A stretch of 64,000 nt of DNA from WTFY01 sp965205275 (GCA_965205275.1 OZ242168.1:682001-746000), one strand, 5' to 3'. Positions 16,095-26,640 are shown, counted from the stretch's first letter. The notes: generated from the sequence alone by a model not told the origin. Numbers and translations: made by a program.

Positions 16095-19000
16095 CTAATT
16101 CAAGGCAATACGTGCATTCCTGAATATCCGCATCCACGGCCCGTCTTCTCCCCACCCTTCAGGTTTCCAGGAGTACTGAACGGAACGGAAAAGCCTTTCC
16201 GGGTGCGGCATCATAATCGTAAAGCGACCGTCCTGATTGCAGAAGGCCGTGACTCCCTGGGGTGAGCCGTTAGGATTAAATGGATATTTATCCGTTGCTT
16301 GAAGAGTATTATTAACAAATCGAATTGGGATCATCTGGCGCTGCATGAGGGCATCCAGATCCCCTTTGGAAAAATCCGCCTTGCCTTCCCCGTGGGCCAC
16401 GACAATCGGCAGGCAGGACCCGTGCATGCCCTGGAAAAATATTGAGGGAGAGGGCATGATCTCTACCATCACCAGCCTTGCTTCGAATTGCCCTGAGGTA
16501 TTATGAACAAACTGCGGCCAGTTTTGTGTTCCGGGGATCAGTTCGCTTAACTGGGCCAGCATCTGGCAGCCGTTACACACCCCCAGGGCAAATACATCCT
16601 TGCGCTCAAAAAATGCGGCCAGGGTATCCTTGAGCCTGGCATTGAACAGAATCGATTTTGCCCATCCGCCTCCGGCCCCCAGCACGTCGCCATACGAGAA
16701 TCCGCCACAGGCTACAAGCCCCTGGAACGTATCCAGTGAATACCGGCCTGAAATCAGGTCCGTCATATGCACATCCGTACAGTTGAACCCGGCACGCTCA
16801 AATGCTGCGGCCATTTCCATATGCCCGTTGACACCCTGTTCACGTAATATGGCGATGTCCGGGCGCGCACCGGAATGGATGGACGGCAGACTCATCTCCT
16901 CATTCACATCAAAGGCAAGCTGTACGGACAACCCTTCATTGTGTGGATCAAGAATGGAGTCCAGCTCTTCCCGGGCGCACTCAGGATTATCCCGTAACTT
17001 CTGGATATTATTACTGGTTTGCATCCATAATCTTTGCAGTTCAGTGCGCGTATTCTGATAGAAGACCCGGGATTGATGGAAAACCGTTATCCTGTCCGAC
17101 GGATTCAGCCTGGCAACAACATGCGTATATTCCGCCAGATGATGCTCCGCCATGACGGCCAGAACCTCATCCTTGTCCAGGCTTGCGATCTGAATGACGG
17201 CTCCCAGTTCCTCCGAAAACAGGCTCGCAAGAGGATCAGGCCCGAGCGTATCCAGATGGATATCTAGGCCCACATGGCTGGCAAAGCTCATCTCGCATAA
17301 TGTGGCCAGCAGGCCACCGTCCGAACGGTCATGATAGGCGCGTATCACCCCCGACTGCTTCAGGACCGTTACTGCATGAAACAGGTTCACCAGATCAGAG
17401 GCCTGGTCAAGATCGGCAGGCTCGTCACCGGGCTGTGAGTACACCTGGCAAAAAGCCGACCCGCCCAGGCGGTTTTGGGATTTGCCAAGATCGACCAACA
17501 GCAGCAGGCTGTCTTCCATTTTCGTATCGATCACCGGAGTCAGCGTCCGGCGCACATCGGTGACCGGTGCAAATGCCGAGATAATCAATGACAAAGGTGC
17601 TGTCACGGACTTTTGTCCAGACGGATCCGTCCACACGCTTTTCATCGACAGAGAATCCTTGCCCACCGGAATGGCAATGTTCAGTGCCGGACACAGCTTG
17701 CGGGCTACGGCATCGACGGTGGCATACAACTCGGCATCGGCTCCCGGATGACCGGCCGCCGCCATCCAGTTTGCGGACAATTTGATGTCTGCAAGATCCG
17801 CCACACTGGCAGCCAGTATGTTGGTAATGGCCTCGCCTACGGCCAGACGCCCGGATGCGGGACCGGAGAGCAGCGCAACGGGAGGCCGTTCGCCGATCGC
17901 CATCGCCTCCCCCGTATAGCCCTGAAAACCGCTGCATGTCACGGCGACATCCGCCACGCCAACCTGCCATGGCCCTACGAACGGGTCTCTGGCTACCAGA
18001 CCGGTAACTGTCCGGTCCCCGATGGTGATCAGAAAGTTCTTTGCGGCCACTGCGGGAAGCTGCAGCACTCGCTGCACCGCATCCTCTACAAAAACCCGGG
18101 GTATGGACGACCCTGCTTCCCTGTAATCAACGGCAGCAACATTGCGCTGCATTCCGGGTGTTTTACCCAGCAGCACATTCATTGGCAGATCAATGGGAGT
18201 GTCGCCAAGAAGCCGGTCTTTCAGGATCAGCTGGCGCTTTGCCGTGCTGTACCCGGCAACGGCATACGGACAGCGTTCACGCGTACAGATTCCGATAAAG
18301 CTTTCGAGCTGCCCTTTATCAATCGCCAGCACGTAACGTTCCTGGGCTTCATTGCACCAGATCTCTTTGGGCGACATTCCGGCTTCATCATTGGGGATGT
18401 CGCGCAACTCGAACTGCCCGCCCTGCCCCGCATCATCCAGCAACTCCGGTATCGCATTGGACAGCCCTCCTGCCCCGACGTCGTGGACAGAAAGGATCGG
18501 ATTATCGGCTCCATAGGCTGTGCAGTGCTCAATGACTTCCTGGCAGCGCCGCTGCATCTCGGCATTGCTGCGTTGTACGGAAGCATAATCAAGGTCTTCC
18601 AAACTCTTGCCACTCGCCATGGAAGAGGCCGCACCTCCCCCCAGACCGATCAGCATGGCCGGACCGCCGAGAACCACGATGGGGGTACCTTCTGTGAATT
18701 TCTGCTTTTCAATATGCGGGGCACGCACGTTACCCAGCCCACCTGCAAGCATGATCGGCTTATGGTAGCCACGCACATCCGAACCGTCCCTGGCGGTCGA
18801 TACATCGAGCTCCAGAGTTCGAAAATACCCGAGAATATTGGGACGCCCGAACTCATTATTGAAAGAAGCCGCCCCCACCGGTCCTTCGATCATGATCTCC
18901 AGAGGGGTGACAATCCGGTCCGGCTTCCCGTACTCCTGTTCCCAGGGTTGCGGACTGTCCGGCAACCGGAGACTGGATACTGAAAAACCACATAACCCGG

Positions 19001-19985
19001 CTTTGGGGCGTCCCCCGCAGCCTACCGCACCTTCATCCCTGATTTCGCCTCCCGAGCCGGTTGCCGCACCCGGATAAGGTGAAATAGCAGTCGGGTGGTT
19101 GTGTGTCTCCACTTTTATCAGGATATGCATGTCTTCCACGACATATTCGTACCGGTCATTTTCAGGGTTCACCAGAAACCGGGTGGCATGATGACCCCGC
19201 ATAACTGCCGCATTGTCACTGTACGCGGACAGGATATCTTGCGGCGAATGCCTGTACGTATCGCGAATCATTCCGAACAGGCTGTGCCTCTGCGGCTGGT
19301 TGTCGATGATCCAGGAGGCATTGAAAATCTTGTGTCGGCAGTGCTCCGAATTTGCCTGGGCAAACATCATCAGTTCAACATCCGTGGGCACCCTTCCCAG
19401 GTCCCGGTAATGTTCGATCAGATAATCGATTTCATCTTCTGAAAGCGCCAAGCCCATTTCCTGGTTGGCCTGCAACAGTACCGCTTTGGGATTTCCCCTA
19501 AAATCCAGACGTACAAGCCTTCTTGCAGGCTCCTCCGTAAATAACGATGCGGCCTCCTGTATGGAAAATACGACCGACTCCGTCATGCGGTCATGCAAAA
19601 GCCCCGCAATATCGTTTTGCTCTTCATCCTCTAACGCCCGGGTCAGGGTAAACCGATACAGGGTGCCGCGCTCGATGCGCCTGACCTTGTCGAGGGCACA
19701 ATTGTGGGCAATGTCCGTAGCTTTGGAGGACCAGGGCGAGATGGTGCCCTGGCGCGGGATGACCAGAATCCGGAAGTCATCTCTTGTATCAGGGGATGCT
19801 GGTGCGTAGGAAAGCAATGCCTTGAGACGGTCGCTTTCAGCCGGGTTGAGTTCACCTGTCGCATCAATGAAGTGATGAAACCTGGCAGCAAACTGTTCAA
19901 TCTTCGCTGAAATGCCCTGCAGCCGGTGCCTGAGATTCCGGGCCTTGAAATCGGATAACGCATTGCCGCCTTCGATAATTAGCAT
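16095..19985 (-). CDS. purL: Phosphoribosylformylglycinamidine synthase
   Basis: Fourth step of purine synthesis, converting FGAR to FGAM with glutamine and ATP. The 1,296-residue single-chain form is typical of gamma- and betaproteobacteria. In order: N-terminal PurS-like region, two PurM-type halves (KVETHNHPTAISPYPGAATG near residue 290, GAASSMASG, VGKDSLSMKS) and a C-terminal class I glutaminase with nucleophile Cys in FALGVCNGCQMLAQL and MMPHPERLFR near the end. Length and motifs are complete. It lies convergently spaced from ssrA (divergent, 160 bases apart). Confidence 0.97.
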   Translation of the reverse strand: MLIIEGGNALSDFKARNLRHRLQGISAKIEQFAARFHHFIDATGELNPAESDRLKALLSYAPASPDTRDDFRILVIPRQGTISPWSSKATDIAHNCALDKVRRIERGTLYRFTLTRALEDEEQNDIAGLLHDRMTESVVFSIQEAASLFTEEPARRLVRLDFRGNPKAVLLQANQEMGLALSEDEIDYLIEHYRDLGRVPTDVELMMFAQANSEHCRHKIFNASWIIDNQPQRHSLFGMIRDTYRHSPQDILSAYSDNAAVMRGHHATRFLVNPENDRYEYVVEDMHILIKVETHNHPTAISPYPGAATGSGGEIRDEGAVGCGGRPKAGLCGFSVSSLRLPDSPQPWEQEYGKPDRIVTPLEIMIEGPVGAASFNNEFGRPNILGYFRTLELDVSTARDGSDVRGYHKPIMLAGGLGNVRAPHIEKQKFTEGTPIVVLGGPAMLIGLGGGAASSMASGKSLEDLDYASVQRSNAEMQRRCQEVIEHCTAYGADNPILSVHDVGAGGLSNAIPELLDDAGQGGQFELRDIPNDEAGMSPKEIWCNEAQERYVLAIDKGQLESFIGICTRERCPYAVAGYSTAKRQLILKDRLLGDTPIDLPMNVLLGKTPGMQRNVAAVDYREAGSSIPRVFVEDAVQRVLQLPAVAAKNFLITIGDRTVTGLVARDPFVGPWQVGVADVAVTCSGFQGYTGEAMAIGERPPVALLSGPASGRLAVGEAITNILAASVADLADIKLSANWMAAAGHPGADAELYATVDAVARKLCPALNIAIPVGKDSLSMKSVWTDPSGQKSVTAPLSLIISAFAPVTDVRRTLTPVIDTKMEDSLLLLVDLGKSQNRLGGSAFCQVYSQPGDEPADLDQASDLVNLFHAVTVLKQSGVIRAYHDRSDGGLLATLCEMSFASHVGLDIHLDTLGPDPLASLFSEELGAVIQIASLDKDEVLAVMAEHHLAEYTHVVARLNPSDRITVFHQSRVFYQNTRTELQRLWMQTSNNIQKLRDNPECAREELDSILDPHNEGLSVQLAFDVNEEMSLPSIHSGARPDIAILREQGVNGHMEMAAAFERAGFNCTDVHMTDLISGRYSLDTFQGLVACGGFSYGDVLGAGGGWAKSILFNARLKDTLAAFFERKDVFALGVCNGCQMLAQLSELIPGTQNWPQFVHNTSGQFEARLVMVEIMPSPSIFFQGMHGSCLPIVVAHGEGKADFSKGDLDALMQRQMIPIRFVNNTLQATDKYPFNPNGSPQGVTAFCNQDGRFTIMMPHPERLFRSVQYSWKPEGWGEDGPWMRIFRNARIALN

Positions 19986-20103
19986 TTAACCGACACGCCC
20001 TTGTACAGGATAGGTGAAAGCGGGAATCATAGCGAAAACAGAGGGCTCCATCACGCAATTAAATTGAGTTTTAAAATCTGCAAACAAAATATTTACAAAC
20101 GCA

Positions 20104-20133
20104 TTACAAAACCAGATGTATTCATTATATACT
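20104..20133 (+). promoter_or_regulatory. Likely sigma-70 promoter of ssrA
   Basis: TTACAA (20104-20109) and TATACT (20128-20133) are 18 bases apart, placing transcription start just upstream of the mature tmRNA 5' end at 20149. Confidence 0.6.
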
Positions 20134-20148
20134 TGCAGGTGTCTCCAT

Positions 20149-20504
20149 GGGGGCGACCTGGTTTCGACGTGGATTACGAAACCTGAGGTGCATGCCGAGG
20201 ATGTAGCTGGCCTCGTAAAATACGCTGCAAACCTATAGTTGCAAACGACGACAACTACGCTTTAGCTGCCTAAACACCAGTCTAATGCCGTCCGACCAGT
20301 TCAGCTTGCGGGGCTGGCCCGGGCGTAACCTTAGCAAGCTCGTGGTGAAGTCTGTCTGAAGCGGATCCATTAAAACTTTTTCAGGCTCGCATTTGCTTCC
20401 CCCGTTCGTCGGGCAGCAAAGGTTAAAACAAAGGCGATACTAAGCATGTAGTACCAACGGCAGAGAATTTGCGGACGCGGGTTCGATTCCCGCCGCCTCC
20501 ACCA
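20149..20504 (+). ncRNA. ssrA: Transfer-messenger RNA (tmRNA)
   Basis: Rescues stalled ribosomes by trans-translation. The 5' GGGGGCG pairs with 3' CGCCTCC, followed by ACCA; the T arm GCGGGTTCGATTCCCGC and the 5' GACCTGGTTTCGACG element are canonical. The tag frame begins at GCA 20241 and reads ANDDNYALAA before TAA (20271-20273), a gammaproteobacterial-type tag. Pseudoknot sequence follows. The one-piece form is intact. The 3' end of ssrA is a well-known integration site, and an integrase gene starts 166 bases downstream. Confidence 0.97.
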
Positions 20505-20615
20505 CCGAGACTTCCTATAACGTCCGATAAAATCCTATAATATCTTTTTATTCAGTACTTTATCGTATACAGGCGTCCTGTAACGTGCGAGGCCATATTG
20601 TAATTTCTGGCAGTT

Positions 20616-20668
20616 TTAGTAATACTCTTAGTAATACGAAGTACATTCCCTTAGGAGCGTATTACTAA
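20616..20668. repeat. Three copies of TTAGTAATAC around the integrase ribosome site
   Basis: TTAGTAATAC occurs directly at 20616-20625 and 20628-20637 (12-base period), and CGTATTACTAA at 20658-20668 is the exact inverse of TTAGTAATACG at 20628-20638. The inverted pair flanks the TAGGAG site before ATG 20670, so it can act as an operator, as integrase arm sites, or as an RNA hairpin with the ribosome site in its loop. Confidence 0.7.
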
Positions 20669-20669
20669 A

Positions 20670-21911
20670 ATGCCAAGAATTACCAAACCTCTCAGCGAAA
20701 CTGAGATCAAACATGCCAAGCCGAAAGACAAACCCTACAGCTTGGCAGACGGGAAAGGTTTATATCTCAAAATCAAACCCAGTGGCTACAAAGTCTGGTT
20801 CTTCAACTATTACAGGCCTTTCACTAAAAAACGTGTCGCTGACACCCTCGGTGAGTACCCTGCCATTACTCTCGCCAAGGCACGCTCCAGACGCAATGAA
20901 TACTTAAAGCTGCTTGCTGATGATATCGACCCGATCGAGCACAAGCTTGAAAAGAAGAGAATTCATATAGAGAAAAACAAAAATACGCTGGAGACTGTGA
21001 CCAGTCGGTGGATCAAGGTCAAAAGTAGCCAAGTCTCTGAGACACATTCAAAAGATATCTACAGATCACTGGAGCTGCATATTTTCCCTGCACTCGGCAA
21101 CCTGCCAATCCACAAAATCAGAGCCAAGAACGTTATCGAAGTACTAGAGCCGATAGCAGCAAAAGGCTCCCTGGAAACTGTAAAACGCTTAACCCAGAGA
21201 TTAAACGAGATCATGGTCTATGCGGTAAACACGGACTTGGTGGCTGCAAACTGTCTCTCAGGGGTCAACAAAGCATTTGCTTCACCGAAAAAGAACCATA
21301 TGCCTACCCTAGGCCCGGAGCAATTACCGGAATTAATGAGAGCCATTGCCAATGCCAGTATCAAGAAAACTACTCGATGTTTGATTGAGTGGCAATTGCA
21401 CACAATGACAAGGCCAGGCGAGGCTGCTGGTACAAGATGGGAAGAAATAGATCTGGAAAAAAAATTGTGGGCTATTCCTGCCATACGTATGAAAAAGAAA
21501 CGTCCTCATAAAATTCCACTTTCACCACAAATGTTAGCCTTACTTGAAGTCATGAAGCCAATAAGTGCAAACAGGGAATATGTATTTCCTGCAGACAGGA
21601 ATCCTAGGACACACACCAACCCATCAACTGCCAACATGGCACTCAAAAGAATGGGGTACGGTCGCTTGTTAGTTGCTCATGGTCTCAGAGCTCTAGCCAG
21701 CACTACGCTGAATGAGCAAGGCTTCGACCCTGATATAATTGAGTCGGCATTGGCTCACACAGACAAAAATGATGTCAGAGGTGCTTACAATAGAGCAGAA
21801 TATCTAGAGCGTAGAAGAGTCATGATGCGCTGGTGGTCAGACCATATAGAGGCTGCTGCAGAAGGAAACCTCAGCCTTTCAGGCACAAGGCAATTAAAGG
21901 CCGTCAACTAA
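20670..21911 (+). CDS. P4/CP4-57-type tyrosine integrase
   Basis: A 413-residue site-specific recombinase, apparently intact. The N-terminal arm-binding domain (LADGKGLYLKIKPSG, VADTLGEYPAITLAKAR) is followed by the core-binding domain and the catalytic domain: Arg248 in MTRPGEAAG, His337 and Arg340 in AHGLRA, His363 in ALAH and Tyr373 as the likely nucleophile in GAYNRAEYLERR. TAGGAG precedes ATG 20670. Its position just after ssrA suggests insertion at the tmRNA 3' end. It is distinct from the broken integrase at 5-6.3 kb. Confidence 0.93.
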   Translation: MPRITKPLSETEIKHAKPKDKPYSLADGKGLYLKIKPSGYKVWFFNYYRPFTKKRVADTLGEYPAITLAKARSRRNEYLKLLADDIDPIEHKLEKKRIHIEKNKNTLETVTSRWIKVKSSQVSETHSKDIYRSLELHIFPALGNLPIHKIRAKNVIEVLEPIAAKGSLETVKRLTQRLNEIMVYAVNTDLVAANCLSGVNKAFASPKKNHMPTLGPEQLPELMRAIANASIKKTTRCLIEWQLHTMTRPGEAAGTRWEEIDLEKKLWAIPAIRMKKKRPHKIPLSPQMLALLEVMKPISANREYVFPADRNPRTHTNPSTANMALKRMGYGRLLVAHGLRALASTTLNEQGFDPDIIESALAHTDKNDVRGAYNRAEYLERRRVMMRWWSDHIEAAAEGNLSLSGTRQLKAVN

Positions 21912-22770
21912 CCCTGCACCTCCTTAAACTTGATGCTGGCGTCGATCCTATGAATTACTGTGCTTTTATACAAAACGGCCATAACCGGACTTGAACATTA
22001 GCCCTATCTTATTTAATTATATGACTTTTCTATTGGCTCTATTTTAGGATAGACCGACAAAAGTACCGACAGCATTTTCAACATACAAGTTGCATGCTGA
22101 TCCTATCAGACCCTTGTAACCTGATAACGGGATTTTCAGAGTCGGTAAAATCAATAACTTACTGATTATGCTGAAATAGGGGAGTATTCGGTACAGTTAG
22201 TATAAATCTTGTTGATTCAATGTGTTAGCCAGTCTAGCACTGGTAATTATAGTTGATCACTGTGCAAAAAGTGTATTGAAAAATAGGAAGTGCCAACTGA
22301 AAATATTGCAGATGCCTAGGGCTCCGTGCGACATTTCAAGACGCAGCACTTAACCGGCAGTGATCGTTTAGTGGTCGGCTCTGCCCTTCTCCGCCTCTGC
22401 TTCGTTGCGCCAGACAATGTAGCACCATCGACGAATCCCCTTTCAGACCAGGTAAAATAGAGTATTTTATTGAGACGAGTTCGTGAAGAGCCTGCTAGGC
22501 CAATGTTCCATCGACAAGCTCTTCAAGCCTCCAAAGTTAGTTAGCGGTGTAAACTGCAGCGCCAAGGTCCCTCATCCCGGACCGGTTGGTATTTCGAGAT
22601 AAGATTTATGATCTTACCTCTATTAAGGATGTCCGGCCATGTATCGCGGTTGTTGGCTGAACAAAGGTTCGACTGCTTATCTCTAAAAGTCACTCGCCAC
22701 CTTCACCCACCAACACTTCCCGAGCCTTACGGCAAAAGCTTTCCATTCGGGGCGCTTTGAGCTATTGTCA
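21912..22770. other. Accessory-region spacer without a recognised gene
   Basis: About 860 bases in which every frame is short. It contains small palindromes (for example CCAGTCTAGCACTGG near 22230) and repeated ACCGACA words near 22052-22072. No copy of the tmRNA 3' end was found by eye. It is probably decayed island DNA. Confidence 0.45.
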
Positions 22771-22774
22771 AATC

Positions 22775-24128
22775 TGGTGTATGCCGATGAAATCAAGCGG
22801 CAACCTGGTCTGATTGTTCAATTTCTTCTCCGTTAATAAATTTCACGCCTTCAACAATCTTCGCCAGGTATGCAAAGCCGCGTAGTTTTCGCCAGTTCTT
22901 CTCAGCGCACTGGCCAAGCTTGAACATCATGTGCAATAAACTGTCGCGCGTCATACAGCCTTTTGTTCGTGTCGTACGATGACGGATGGTGGCAAAGGTC
23001 GACTCGATCGGATTGGTCGTTCGAAGGTGCTGCCAGTGCACTGCGGGAAAATCATAGAACGTCATTAACGATTGCCGATCCTTGAGCAGGCAGTTGGTCG
23101 CCTTCGGATACCTGGCTTCATAGGTGACGATAAACTGATCAAAAGCCTGCTCGGCATGCTCGCGGGTGGCGGCCTGCCAGATCTCGTGCAGCGCCGATTT
23201 GGCTTTCGGCTGAACGCTCTTTGGCATCGCGTTGAGCACATTGCCGGTCTTATGCATCCAGCAGCGTTGTTGACGGGTCGCCGGGAATACTTCCTCGAGC
23301 GCCGCCCAGAAACCCAGGGCACCATCGCCGAGCGCCAGTTCCGGGGCATTCATGCCGCGTGTCTTCAGATCCAGCAGCACTTCGCGCCAACTCTGTGTTG
23401 ACTCCCGAATGCCGTCCTCGATCGCCAGAAAATGCTTGTCACCACGCGCGTTGACGGCCACGATTACCAGCGCGCACAGCCGCTGGCGATCCGCTCTCAG
23501 GCCACTGTAGATACCGTCCGCCCAGATATACACCCAGCGATCGTGGCCTAAACGACGACGTCGCCAGCTCTCGTATTCCTGCCGCCACGTCTGCCTCAGG
23601 CGCGATACCGTACTCGCCGATAAACCCTTGGCTTCGGCGCCCAGCAGCACTTCCAGCGCCGGCTGCATCTCGCCGGTGGAAATCCCCTTCAGATACAGCC
23701 ATGCCAGCGCCGCTTCCAGACTCGCGGTCTTGCGCACATACGGCGGTACCAGCGCCGAGTGAAAACTCACCGGCTTGCCGTCACGGCTGCGTATCTTCGG
23801 TACCTGCACCGTTACCGGGCCAATGCCGGTCTGAATGTCTCGCGCCGACTGATAGCCGTTCCTGACCACCGCCGTACGACCCACCTCATCTCGCCGCCCA
23901 GACAACGCCGAGAGTAGTTCACTAACCTCTAATTCCAGACCCTGTGCAATCAGCTTGTGTGCTCCGTCGCGGATCAACTCCGTCAGCTCGTCACGGATCT
24001 TCTCTCGACCTGATAATGCGACAACGTTATGCTTACTCATGGTGGCGTATCTCCTCAGTTGAATGAATTGCTTCGTAACAACCATTTCAACCAGATATGC
24101 CGCCTTTTTTCAATTCAGCCGTACACCA
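22775..24128 (-). mobile_element. IS256-family insertion sequence
   Basis: One transposase gene bounded by imperfect inverted ends: TGGTGTATGCCGATGA at 22775-22790 and its partner, read on the other strand as TGGTGTACGGCTGAA, at 24114-24128. The outer limits are approximate and no target-site duplication was identified. Confidence 0.75.
22793..24040 (-). CDS. IS256-family (mutator-type) transposase
   Basis: A transposase of about 415 residues. ATG 24040 is chosen because GAGGAG precedes it, though the frame opens 15 codons earlier. Family features: RNGYQSARDIQTGIGPVTV with VPKIRSRDG near the N-terminus, LYLKGISTGEMQPALEVLLG, the first catalytic Asp in VYIWADGIYSGLR, the second in LALGDGALGFWAAL, the RCWMHKTGNVLNAMP segment, and TTNPIESTFATIRHRT with the catalytic Glu. 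No damage is seen, so it is probably active. Confidence 0.95.
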   Translation of the reverse strand: MSKHNVVALSGREKIRDELTELIRDGAHKLIAQGLELEVSELLSALSGRRDEVGRTAVVRNGYQSARDIQTGIGPVTVQVPKIRSRDGKPVSFHSALVPPYVRKTASLEAALAWLYLKGISTGEMQPALEVLLGAEAKGLSASTVSRLRQTWRQEYESWRRRRLGHDRWVYIWADGIYSGLRADRQRLCALVIVAVNARGDKHFLAIEDGIRESTQSWREVLLDLKTRGMNAPELALGDGALGFWAALEEVFPATRQQRCWMHKTGNVLNAMPKSVQPKAKSALHEIWQAATREHAEQAFDQFIVTYEARYPKATNCLLKDRQSLMTFYDFPAVHWQHLRTTNPIESTFATIRHRTTRTKGCMTRDSLLHMMFKLGQCAEKNWRKLRGFAYLAKIVEGVKFINGEEIEQSDQVAA

Positions 24129-24140
24129 CTTTCGACCATA

Positions 24141-24499
24141 ACTCAGAGCCCTGTGAGGTCGACTCTTACTTATTTGAAACTTGCCATTTTCTCTTCAAAG
24201 TCGTCAGTGCGTAACACTTGACCATGTTTGTCAATGTCGCATGGTATGATACGTTTCTGTAACTCTTTGCTGATCACTGATGTTCTCTTGTCGAGAAAAA
24301 GATCATAGTTGTCGGTCAAGTGGCTGTATACATTAATCGCTCATTATTTCTCATGTGACAGCCTCATAAGTCTATCTATCCAGGGAGAGTTTAATGACCG
24401 CTAACAATATGCCCAAGTTGGGCGGCTTCGCTGCGTCTCGGCTAAAGCCTTAGATACCTTAATTTAGCTATCGTTACTTTTAACAAGCGGAAATACAAA
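24141..24499. other. Short-frame spacer between IS256 element and TIR-like gene
   Basis: About 360 bases with no supported gene. It should hold the promoter of the gene starting at 24500, but no convincing box pair is evident. Confidence 0.45.
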
Positions 24500-25681
24500 T
24501 TGGCAGACGCTTTCATAATTATGCCGATCGGAGATCCAGAATTAGATGCAGTATGTGAGCAAGCAATTGTACCCGCACTCAATGCATGCGGACTTGATGC
24601 AAAACGCGTGGATAAACACAATCAAGGTGGATTGTTAAAAAATGAGATAATTGGATTTATAAAGCAAGCAGACATTATTATTGCCGATATTACTAACGAG
24701 CGACCCAATTGTTATCTGGAAGTTGGATATACAATGGGAGTCGGTAAATCCCAAAACTTGATATTGACAGTTAAAGAGGATCATTTCCACGAAAGCCCAA
24801 ATTACAAACAAGGAGGTCCGAAAATTCACTTTGATCTAAGTGGATACGACATTTTGCGCTGGAGTCCAGAACAGCCTGATGAATTCAAACAGGATCTGAT
24901 AAAACGCATAAATCGTCGTACAGCGGATCTGGCTACTCCATCACAACAACTTGTAACACCTTGGGATAATGAATGGATCCAGTCCCATAAAGAAGTTGCA
25001 GAACCTAAACTTAAGGCAACCGGCGGAAGTGGCTACATGGAGGTACGCTTTTCATTGAATCACCCAAAGCCATTGAAAACTCATCAAGAACTTAACGAGG
25101 CAGCTCGTACCTCCATGATTTCTGCATCTAATTGGCCGATCGGTATTTATATAGATAACCGGAACGAGTATAAGCCAAAACCGAAAGCGGATGGAATTGT
25201 TGCAGAAATTATATCTAGTGAGAGAAATTCGTATGACTACTGGGCTATTCGAAAAAATGGTGATTATTTTCTTTTGAAAACTATTTTCGAGGATCCTTGA
25301 GATCCGCAAAAAATATTCTTTGACACAAGAATTGTCCGTGTTACAGAAGTCATGCTTTATTGTGCTCGATTATACAATCGACTCGAACTTGATCCATCAA
25401 CCGTTGTTAACATATTTATTCGGCATGGAGGACTAAATGGAAAGATAGTAGGTGCAGCGAATCCACGTAGGATGCTGATGCGTGAGTATGACCCATGTAT
25501 TGAGAATAAGGTCGAGTCAAAAATTGCTACTCGATTATGCAGGATAGAAGATGATTTAGTAGAAATTGTGAAGGAATTTGTAACCCCGTTATTTACTTTG
25601 TTTGGTTATTTTGTAATTCCAGATCAAGCTTTGAAGGAAATCGTAAGTGCCGCTTATGTGGTAGATGGTCGCGTTGTTTAA
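24500..25681 (+). pseudogene. TIR/nucleoside-deoxyribosyltransferase-like domain protein, split by an in-frame TGA
   Basis: Starts at TTG 24500 (AAGCGG upstream). The first 266 codons encode an alpha/beta domain with FIIMPIG (5-11), ADIIIADIT (57-65) and NCYLEVGYTMG (70-80, Glu74), a pattern shared by TIR-like and nucleoside 2-deoxyribosyltransferase-like folds that often act as NAD- or nucleotide-cleaving effectors. TGA at 25298-25300 stops it at FEDP. The same frame continues without another stop to 25681 (DPQKIFFDTRIVRVTEVMLY onward, 127 codons), and the continuation reads as protein. The two parts were therefore probably one gene of about 393 codons, inactivated by a single nonsense change. 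Truncated expression or recoding cannot be excluded. Confidence 0.68.
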
Positions 25682-25787
25682 AACTTCGCCCAACCAAGAG
25701 TTCCACCTGTGGCGTCTCCCTTGAAATTTGATCCATTCTGGTTGCGAAAGCTAGCATGATGATTCCCTGAAATAGGGAGGAGGCAGT

Positions 25788-25900
25788 ATGGCACGCAAGC
25801 GTTATTGTCAAGCCCCCCGGTATGTACCAGAGTTTGAGAGAGACCTGGGACGATGGTTTCCGGCACAGGCGGTTGATGATCCAGGGATGGATGAGGTCGG
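25788..25900 (+). pseudogene. Possible start of an IS3-family orfA remnant
   Basis: GGAGGAGGCAGT precedes ATG 25788, and the first residues MARKRY match common IS3-family OrfA openings, but the frame then departs from the family (CQAPRYVPEF). Probably a decayed IS end; weakly supported. Confidence 0.3.
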
Positions 25901-25989
25901 GTGTGAGGTTACTGATGCACCCATTGTGCAATCACACACTGGGCTTTATCCAATGAGTAAAAGACTTCCTGGTTCAGCCCTTCATGTCA

Positions 25990-26265
25990 ACGTGTGCCGT
26001 TGAACCGTTCGTTGCAGGCGTTCTCCCAGGGGCTGCCAGGATGGATACAGATGGGTTCAACCTCAACTGCTCGCAGGCCTTCCTGCAGCACACAGGCCTT
26101 GCACTCAACTTTCGTTGTCACAGCGGATATACGTAAGCTTCCCGTATCGAATAAACCATTCACCCAAGGTCTTCGTACTGCCTGTGAAGTCACGTTCTCC
26201 ACGCATGTGGGCAATGAGCCTTAAAACATCATACCTGGGTGACTGCGATCATTCACGAGCCTTAC
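25990..26265 (-). pseudogene. Integrase-core (IS3/IS481-type) transposase fragment, frameshifted
   Basis: Read on the minus strand, segments in different frames give LVNDRSHP, then RYDVLRLIAHMRGERDF and TGSTKTLGEWFIRYGKLTYI with RCDNES and a stop, then VECKACVLQ and the diagnostic ICIHPGSPWENACNERFNGT. IRxDN and PGSPWEN..NERFNG are the second Asp and the Glu region of rve-type transposases. At least two frameshifts are needed, so the gene is dead. The N-terminal half and the element ends were not found. Confidence 0.6.
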
Positions 26266-26640
26266 TATCTTTTTCTACCTGATTACATGGACTGCCTTGA
26301 AAATGGCCGTATACGGCTTTGTACCGCTCAATAATGATAGGGTTGGGATCTATGGGGTTGGTGAACCGTTACATGCCTGGGTGGTTACCCTGGGTAATGA
26401 TGGAAACCAGACGGTACCTTGAGCACCCGGTTTGGCTGGAACACAAGCAACCGGAAGCCAAGGGGGTCCACAACCCATGCCTGGAGTCAAAAACGGCATC
26501 AAATCACCCGTAGCATTCGAAAAGGCGTATGACACGGCCGCCACGCCGCCAGGTAGGCCTCGACGCCGCTGAGAAACAGCCACGCCCGTACCCCGTCACC
26601 CCCATACCCCGTTCCCGGTAGGGTATCCGTGTTCCCGGCG

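Noticed and set aside
15102..16265. A 387-codon plus-strand frame opposite the deacetylase-family gene
   Set aside because: Antisense to a gene with all catalytic motifs present; no independent evidence of coding.
17613..18983. A 456-codon plus-strand frame inside purL
   Set aside because: Mirror of purL codons; the product shows no recognisable domain.
22052..22160. Repeated ACCGACA words as a far att site for the ssrA integrase
   Set aside because: They do not match the ssrA 3' end; too short to stand out from chance.
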